A stretch of 11,373 bases of DNA from Armatimonadota bacterium (GTDB lineage Bacteria > Cloacimonadota > Cloacimonadia > Cloacimonadales > TCS61), in the NCBI GenBank assembly GCA_030612605.1, contig JAUWNO010000033.1:1-11373 (forward strand), read 5' to 3'. The position numbers were made by a program, and so were the translations under genes. Positions 6,603-11,373 of this stretch are shown here, piece after piece. Below the pieces are notes generated by a model. The model had not been told where the DNA came from and made no database searches. It worked only from the letters and a program-made list of their open reading frames with translations. The first letter of the stretch is position 1, and each line of letters begins with the position of its first letter.

Positions 6603-7552
6603 ATAAACGAATTAAGCTGATTATCCTATCTGTTTTCTTGTTAGGAACGATAAATCTTTCTGCCACGAAATATGCTGGAGAAATCTTCAGGATGGGCTGC
6701 GGAGTGAGAAATTTTGCCCTGGGGAACTGCGGAATTTCTGATGTTGATTCCTATGGTTTAGCCTATTGGAATCCTGCTCTCATTGCCAAAACCGAAGGAA
6801 ATAAATTTGAATTGATGCATGCCGAAGAATATATGGGTCTCCTTACTTATGATACCTTTTCTGCTATCTGGAATAATCAATTCTCAGTTGTAATTACCAG
6901 GATTGGCATCGATGATATACCTCTTACAAAAGTTCCTAACGACACCCTGGAAGTAGGCTTTGATAACCGACCCTACAAATACAAATCAGTGAACAATTCT
7001 GATTTTGTAGTTTATTTTGGATTTTACAGGAAAATTGGAAATTATCATATTGGCTTAACTCCCAAATTTGCCTATCGTCATCTCGCTGAAGAAAATGGTT
7101 TTGGTTTTGGAGCTGATATTTCATCATTTTATGAATTTTCAGATAAGTTATTGATTGCATTCAAGATTCGTGATTTCTTTTCAACCCAGATTTTATGGGG
7201 AAATGGAACTCATGAAATCGTAAATCCGGGTTTTGATATCGAATCCAATTACAAGTTTTTTCTGCCGTTATTAAACTTAAATTCTCAAGTTTTGGCTGGA
7301 ACTGAAATACATACTGATGGTAGAAAAGAAACTGCCACAATTGCTGCCGGCTTTTTAAGCTTTGATTTTCATTTTGGATTGGATGTAGACCTCCATAAAA
7401 ATATCAATGTATATTTTGGTTATGATGTTGATAATTTCACCACTGGTTTATCATTAAAAATAAAAAATAAATGGAAAATAAATTATTCCTTTGAACAAGA
7501 CTCGGAAGACTTGGAAAATTCGCATCGCATCTCAATCGGATTGAATTTATGA
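6599..7552 (+). CDS. PorV/UPF0164-family outer-membrane protein
   Basis: A 317-residue exported protein with an N-terminal signal probably cut after LSA at 22. The mature start, AGEIFRMGCGVRNFALGNCGIS (26-47), followed by YWNPALIA (56-63), is the hallmark of the PorV/UPF0164 family of beta-barrel proteins related to FadL-type barrels. The rest alternates short amphipathic strands and polar turns, with a final strand HRISIGLNL, as expected for an outer-membrane barrel. In Bacteroidetes, PorV serves type IX secretion, but related proteins occur where that system is absent, and no other type IX gene is visible here. Its ATG overlaps the helicase stop (ATGA), and its own stop overlaps the dxr start the same way, so translation is probably coupled. 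The exact role is unknown. Confidence 0.85.
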   Translation: MNKRIKLIILSVFLLGTINLSATKYAGEIFRMGCGVRNFALGNCGISDVDSYGLAYWNPALIAKTEGNKFELMHAEEYMGLLTYDTFSAIWNNQFSVVITRIGIDDIPLTKVPNDTLEVGFDNRPYKYKSVNNSDFVVYFGFYRKIGNYHIGLTPKFAYRHLAEENGFGFGADISSFYEFSDKLLIAFKIRDFFSTQILWGNGTHEIVNPGFDIESNYKFFLPLLNLNSQVLAGTEIHTDGRKETATIAAGFLSFDFHFGLDVDLHKNINVYFGYDVDNFTTGLSLKIKNKWKINYSFEQDSEDLENSHRISIGLNL

Positions 7553-8697
7553 AAAAAATCGCTATTTTGGGCGTGACCGGTTCAATCGGTCTTTCCACGA
7601 TCGAAGTTGTCAGGCAGCATCCGGAAGAATTCAAAATCGTACTCGCATCCGCAAATAACAATCATCAAAAACTGTTTGCTCTAACCAGAGAATTTTCCAT
7701 TCCAAATATTGTTATAACAAACAACTCTATGGAAAGTCAGATTACTGATTATCCTGAGAATACAAACGTCAAATTTGGTGAAGAGAATTTATTCGAAGCT
7801 CTTAAAACTATCGAATGTGATATTGTGCTTAATGGTATTTTTGGTTCTGCTGGTCTGAAATCCACTATGACAGTTCTTTCCAGAGGAATCGATCTTGCTT
7901 TGGCTAATAAGGAATCGCTGGTTATGGCTGGACATCTGATACAGAAAATGCAGACTGATTCCAAGCTGATTCCGGTTGACAGTGAACATAGTGCGATTTT
8001 TCAAGCTATTGGAACTACTCCTTTAGATGAAGTAAAATCTGTGATTTTAACAGCTTCAGGAGGTCCTTTTCGGAAACTCCCTCTGAACGAATTTGATAAA
8101 ATTACAATCGAGCAAACCTTATCTCATCCAACCTGGAACATGGGTGCAAAAGTTACAGTGGATTCTGCTACTATGATGAATAAAGGGCTGGAAGTGATCG
8201 AAGCTCACTGGCTGTTCCATAAGGATTTTTCAGAGATAAAAACCGTAATACATCCGCAATCGATCATTCACTCTTTTATTGAATTTGTAGATGGATCGAT
8301 TATAGCACAAATGAGTTTCCCCACCATGAAATTGCCCATCCTGTTTGCTCTTTCTTATCCGCATCACATCAAATCCAATATCTCAAAAAGTAATATTTTA
8401 GATTTTCCAGATTTAACTTTTTCCGAAGTTGAAAAAGAAAAATATCCACTTTTCTTTTTAGCTAAAAATGCGGGTGAAACCGGAGGATTGGTTCCTACGA
8501 TTTTAAATGCTGCAAACGAAGCTGCAATCGACCTTTTCCTGAAAAACAAAATACATTTCACCCAGATATATGAACTCGTAGATTCTGCGATCTCTACGGA
8601 AAATAATGTTCATCATCCAGATTTGAACACCATCATTAAAACTAATTCTGAGATTTATCAAAAAATAATAAAAGATTATAAGAATATATTAAGTTAA
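7549..8697 (+). CDS. dxr: 1-deoxy-D-xylulose 5-phosphate reductoisomerase
   Basis: Cytoplasmic enzyme that converts DXP to 2-C-methyl-D-erythritol 4-phosphate with NADPH and a divalent metal, the committed step of the MEP isoprenoid pathway and the target of fosmidomycin. At 382 residues it is full length. Visible: NADPH-binding GVTGSIG (8-14), ALANKES (117-123), metal ligands D144 and E146 in IPVDSEHS, substrate loop SGGPF (170-174), flexible-loop HPTWNMG (193-199), and MNKGLE (210-215) with N211, K212 and metal ligand E215. HPQSIIHSF (235-243) and NAANEAA (320-326) complete the family pattern. It starts at the ATGA overlap with the barrel gene. The isoprenoids it supplies include the polyprenyl carrier used by the transferase at 178-1260. 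It does not lead directly into rseP, a neighbour seen in many genomes. Confidence 0.98.
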   Translation: MKKIAILGVTGSIGLSTIEVVRQHPEEFKIVLASANNNHQKLFALTREFSIPNIVITNNSMESQITDYPENTNVKFGEENLFEALKTIECDIVLNGIFGSAGLKSTMTVLSRGIDLALANKESLVMAGHLIQKMQTDSKLIPVDSEHSAIFQAIGTTPLDEVKSVILTASGGPFRKLPLNEFDKITIEQTLSHPTWNMGAKVTVDSATMMNKGLEVIEAHWLFHKDFSEIKTVIHPQSIIHSFIEFVDGSIIAQMSFPTMKLPILFALSYPHHIKSNISKSNILDFPDLTFSEVEKEKYPLFFLAKNAGETGGLVPTILNAANEAAIDLFLKNKIHFTQIYELVDSAISTENNVHHPDLNTIIKTNSEIYQKIIKDYKNILS

Positions 8698-8726
8698 CAT
8701 CATTGTTTGCTTCTTGTTCTCAAGAC

Positions 8727-8740
8727 TTACTCCTTACTCG
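8727..8740. repeat. Heptamer tandem pair
   Basis: TTACTCC and TTACTCG lie side by side. On the minus strand they read as AGTAAGG/AGTAAGT-type units, the same heptamer theme as TAAGTAG/TAAGCAG at 61-74 but in the opposite orientation. Two copies alone are weak evidence. Confidence 0.4.
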
Positions 8741-8765
8741 TAGCATAGCTCCTGCTATGCTACGA
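8738..8765. repeat. Perfect 12-bp-stem hairpin after dxr
   Basis: TCGTAGCATAGC and GCTATGCTACGA form a perfect 12-bp stem with the loop TCCT, 40 nt after the dxr stop. What follows is AATAAATTT rather than a T-run, so intrinsic termination is not clear-cut; it may act as a transcript-end stabiliser or be a dispersed palindromic repeat. A smaller related hairpin lies at 8806-8821. Confidence 0.82.
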
Positions 8766-8805
8766 ATAAATTTGCAGTTCATGCTGCTAATAAATCAGTA
8801 ATTCT

Positions 8806-8821
8806 TGTAGCTGGAGCTACA
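8806..8821. repeat. Short hairpin related to the one at 8738
   Basis: TGTAGCT and AGCTACA pair around GG, or as a 6-bp stem with a four-base loop. It shares the GTAGC...GCTAC frame with the larger hairpin. Its GGAGCTA (8813-8819) is the reverse complement of TAGCTCC at 8746-8752 in the other one. Confidence 0.6.
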
Positions 8822-8852
8822 CAACTCTGGCGAATGTATTTGATTTTTTTTA

Positions 8853-8885
8853 TTTTCGGTGTTATTTCTGTGTTTTCGGTGTTTA
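8853..8885. repeat. Degenerate GT-rich tandem repeat before comEC
   Basis: Three units with the core TTTC(G/T)GTGTT follow one another, with the C at 8857, 8868 and 8877, spaced 11 and 9 nt. A decayed further unit, ATCCGGGTT, appears at 8903-8911. The core recalls ATCNGTG at 31-60. The stretch forms most of the leader of comEC and contains no clear promoter. Confidence 0.6.
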
Positions 8886-8925
8886 ATTTTTAGTTCATGT
8901 TTATCCGGGTTAGGAAATCAATAAA

Positions 8926-11304
8926 ATGACCAAATCTCCTCCCAGTCCAATTGTATTACCTGCAATAATCTGGATTTCAGGAATTATTGCAGGAAAATTC
9001 CTGCATGCACCTCCAATATATTTTATCGTTGCAACCCTGATTCTTATCATCTTTTCTTTCCTTAAAAGATTTAGATTCTATTTTCTGGTTTTAGCGATTT
9101 TCTCGTTGGGAATCCTGCGCATTTCATTAACCACGATTTTCCCAACAAATCATATAAACTCAATTGTACAAAGCTATCCGCAACTTATGCAACCAATAAA
9201 GGGAAGGATAACATCTGAGGTGAGGAAAGTAAAAGATTCATTTCGTTTTACTTTGGAAATCAATGAAATCTCTGACGTTAAAGTGGATGGGAAAATCAAT
9301 TTTAGTACAAGACAAACTGGCTTGAAATATGGTGATGTCGTATCGATGGTAGCTTTCATCAGAAAAATCGCTAAAAACTCTAATCCCAGCAGTTTTGATT
9401 ACCAGGAATACCTGGCTTCAAAGAATATTTTCGCTTCTGGTTATGCAAAAACAATAATCAAGGTGAAAGATTCAAAGAAAAAATTTCTGAAAAATACAAT
9501 TATTAATATCAGAAAATTCATTCGAGGAAGAATAGAAAACCGTTTTGGAGCAAATGCAGGTTTCATCAAAGCAATCGTAATCGGAGACAAAACTGAATTA
9601 GCAGAATGGAGAACAACTCTCAACAAAGCCGGTTTGAGCCACCTGCTGGCAGTCAGCGGTTTGCACGTTGGCATCTTATATCTGATTGTATTTTCCTTGC
9701 TCAAACTGTTCATTCGCAATAGAAATATTGTCCGCGTCTCATTGATCATTCTCCTCATTATTTATGGAGAGATTTGTTCGTGGTCACCATCTGTGAGCAG
9801 AGCTGTAATCATGCTGTCACTTTACTTATTAGCAAAAATAATCCAAAGAAAACCGGCTCCCAACAATATTTTAGCGATCAGTTTAATCACAATCACATTT
9901 ATCCAACCAAACCAACTCTTTTCAGTTGGACTGCAATTGTCATTTACAGCAGTTTTCGTACTTTTAAATATCGTTCCCAGAATTAGATTTATCAAAATAA
10001 GAAAAGATGAAATCGAAGTTTTATCTGGCACCAAGAAAATCTTAAATGGAATTCTAATTATTTTTGTCTCCTCCGGAATTTTGAATATCTTCCTGGCGCC
10101 TGTAATTGCTTTTAATTTTAACCAGTTCAATATGAATGGAATCATTGGGAATCTAATCGGGATTCCATTAATTTCCATTTTGTTACCTCTTTCACTTCTG
10201 ATAATTTTTCTTCCATTTGGAACGATCTTCTATCAAAATAGTTTCAGATTATTAATGCTCTGTTTTGATAAATGGTCAGGTTTCTCAGCTTCTTTACCAA
10301 TGTTTTCCGGTTTCTTTTCTATCAATTCTTTGCAGATGGTTTTGATCTATTTGATTCTTTTTTCGCTCGCTTTCCAGATGAAAAGAGAAGATATAAAAGA
10401 GACGAAAAAATCCAAAAAGAGATACTTACTATTTACATTACTTATCGCAACGTTTATTCTTATTTTTATCTCTTTTGGAAGGGAAAGCAACAATAAACTA
10501 AAAATTACCTTTTTCGATTGTGGTTTGGGAGATCTATTCCTGGTAGAAACTCCGGATAATGAAAGTATCTTAATCGATTCCGGACCTCCGGATTTTACTT
10601 ATCAGCATCTTGAAAAATCAGCTTTCCCGTATCTTAAAAATAATGGAATTTCTACATTAGATTGGGTGATTATAACTCATGCTCACAATGATCATTATGG
10701 TGGTTTGGACTTTGTCTTGCAAGAACTCAAAATCAAAAACCTGGTTGTAACCGATGAATTTCAAAAAAGGAAAATATGGAAAACTTTCGAGGATAAAATT
10801 GAAGAGGAAAAGTGTGAAGTTATTACAATTAGCGATACAACTCATCTTCCTTTGCGAACTATAAAATGTAAGATTTTACATCCGGATAATTCTTTTTATT
10901 GTAAGAACATAAACAATATGTCAATCGTTGTGAGGATGGATTATTTTGATTTTTCAGTGCTTTTTACAGGTGATTTGGAGAATGCAGGAGAAAAACATTT
11001 ATTATTGTGTTATCCGGAATTTCTGGATTGTGATTTTCTTAAAATCGGTCATCATGGCAGCAAGACTTCCAGCTCCATCGAGTTCATAAAAGCTGTAACA
11101 CCTGAATATGGTTTTATCTCCACTTCGCTGAAAAACAGGTTTAGCTTTCCTCATGAAGTAACTTTAGATAAGTATGATTTTCTGGGACCTAATCTTTTTA
11201 TTTCCGGAATCGATGGAGCTTTGCAAATTATAACAGATGGGAAAAAAGCTCATTTCAAGACCTTCTTAAGTGATAAAGAATTTGTGGATGATACGCTGGA
11301 ATGA
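8926..11304 (+). CDS. comEC: ComEC/Rec2-type DNA uptake channel protein
   Basis: Inner-membrane protein that passes single-stranded DNA into the cytoplasm during natural transformation. The 792 residues hold the full three-part layout. Residues 1-70 are N-terminal membrane helices, and about 85-182 are the soluble OB-like DUF4131 region. About 210-515 are the polytopic competence domain with the signature HLLAVSGLHVG (239-249), SPSVSRAVIM (287-296) and VGLQLSFTAVF (334-344). About 525-775 form a metallo-beta-lactamase-like domain. In that domain HAHNDH (585-590), TGD (681-683), GHHGS (708-712) and H743 are all present, so nuclease-type metal binding looks intact. The ATG at 8926 is the first start after an in-frame stop at 8911; AGGAAA at 8912-8917 is a distant, weak ribosome site. 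No other competence gene is in the window, so competence cannot be concluded. It is separated from dxr by a repeat-filled gap and may have its own promoter. Confidence 0.95.
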   Translation: MTKSPPSPIVLPAIIWISGIIAGKFLHAPPIYFIVATLILIIFSFLKRFRFYFLVLAIFSLGILRISLTTIFPTNHINSIVQSYPQLMQPIKGRITSEVRKVKDSFRFTLEINEISDVKVDGKINFSTRQTGLKYGDVVSMVAFIRKIAKNSNPSSFDYQEYLASKNIFASGYAKTIIKVKDSKKKFLKNTIINIRKFIRGRIENRFGANAGFIKAIVIGDKTELAEWRTTLNKAGLSHLLAVSGLHVGILYLIVFSLLKLFIRNRNIVRVSLIILLIIYGEICSWSPSVSRAVIMLSLYLLAKIIQRKPAPNNILAISLITITFIQPNQLFSVGLQLSFTAVFVLLNIVPRIRFIKIRKDEIEVLSGTKKILNGILIIFVSSGILNIFLAPVIAFNFNQFNMNGIIGNLIGIPLISILLPLSLLIIFLPFGTIFYQNSFRLLMLCFDKWSGFSASLPMFSGFFSINSLQMVLIYLILFSLAFQMKREDIKETKKSKKRYLLFTLLIATFILIFISFGRESNNKLKITFFDCGLGDLFLVETPDNESILIDSGPPDFTYQHLEKSAFPYLKNNGISTLDWVIITHAHNDHYGGLDFVLQELKIKNLVVTDEFQKRKIWKTFEDKIEEEKCEVITISDTTHLPLRTIKCKILHPDNSFYCKNINNMSIVVRMDYFDFSVLFTGDLENAGEKHLLLCYPEFLDCDFLKIGHHGSKTSSSIEFIKAVTPEYGFISTSLKNRFSFPHEVTLDKYDFLGPNLFISGIDGALQIITDGKKAHFKTFLSDKEFVDDTLE

Positions 11305-11310
11305 CTATAA

Positions 11311-11351
11311 AACCTTGCGAACAGTCGATGAAAGAGGTCTTCGCAACGGTT
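11311..11351. repeat. Inverted repeat after comEC
   Basis: AACCTTGCGAA (11311-11321) pairs with TTCGCAACGGTT (11340-11351), giving 11 pairs with one bulged C at 11347 and an 18-nt loop. It begins 6 nt after the comEC stop. No T-run follows. It resembles dispersed intergenic TTGCGAA/TTCGCAA palindromes (recollection, not searched) and may end or stabilise the comEC transcript. Confidence 0.66.
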
Positions 11352-11373
11352 GGCATTTACCTTTACCCGACTC

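Noticed and set aside
6599..7552. Calling the barrel gene porV and inferring type IX secretion.
   Set aside because: Only the N-terminal family signature is visible, no other secretion component is in the window, and related proteins occur without that system.
8738..8765. Classic rho-independent terminator after dxr.
   Set aside because: A perfect stem, but followed by AATAAATTT with no T-run, so kept only as a hairpin repeat.
1..11373. CRISPR array, transposase, integrase, toxin-antitoxin pair, tRNA or rRNA.
   Set aside because: No spaced identical repeats of suitable length, no relevant protein motifs, and no RNA gene pattern was seen on either strand by eye.

Overview
This is an AT-rich bacterial window with nine genes, all on the + strand, and short gaps between most of them. 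Gene content points to a Gram-negative, diderm bacterium. It has two lipoproteins with envelope signal peptides, a PorV/UPF0164-type outer-membrane barrel, a DUF5683-like membrane protein and the MEP isoprenoid enzyme Dxr. The lipoprotein motif SNPLD next to an FN3-like domain, the PorV-like protein and the style of the intergenic repeats suggest the FCB group, perhaps Cloacimonadota. That placement is inference from pattern recognition, not from a marker-gene search.

Layout: bases 1-177 hold no convincing gene, only a mosaic of 7-nt and 10-nt tandem repeats and a weak promoter candidate. Bases 178-4351 hold five closely packed genes: a WecA/MraY-family polyprenyl-phosphate sugar-phosphate transferase, a short RNase Z-like metallo-beta-lactamase-fold hydrolase, a TPR lipoprotein, a DUF5683-like membrane protein and a small FN3-like lipoprotein. 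An 88-nt gap (4352-4439) carries two hairpin repeats. Bases 4440-8697 hold three genes joined by ATGA stop/start overlaps: PcrA/UvrD helicase, the PorV-like barrel and dxr. A 228-nt gap (8698-8925) is filled with hairpins and degenerate tandem repeats. comEC (8926-11304) is complete, and the window ends in another inverted repeat.

Functionally, the first cluster is mostly envelope biogenesis: sugar-lipid initiation followed by exported or membrane proteins of unknown role. The second joins DNA repair, an outer-membrane protein and isoprenoid precursor synthesis. Dxr feeds the polyprenyl-phosphate carrier that the first gene uses, which is a plausible but loose link. ComEC is the inner-membrane DNA uptake channel.

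I see no CRISPR array, transposase, toxin-antitoxin pair, defence island, tRNA or rRNA. All recognisable enzymes keep their catalytic motifs. I find no convincing new multi-gene system. The most distinctive material is the set of intergenic repeats and hairpins, and the uncharacterised envelope trio at 1966-4351.
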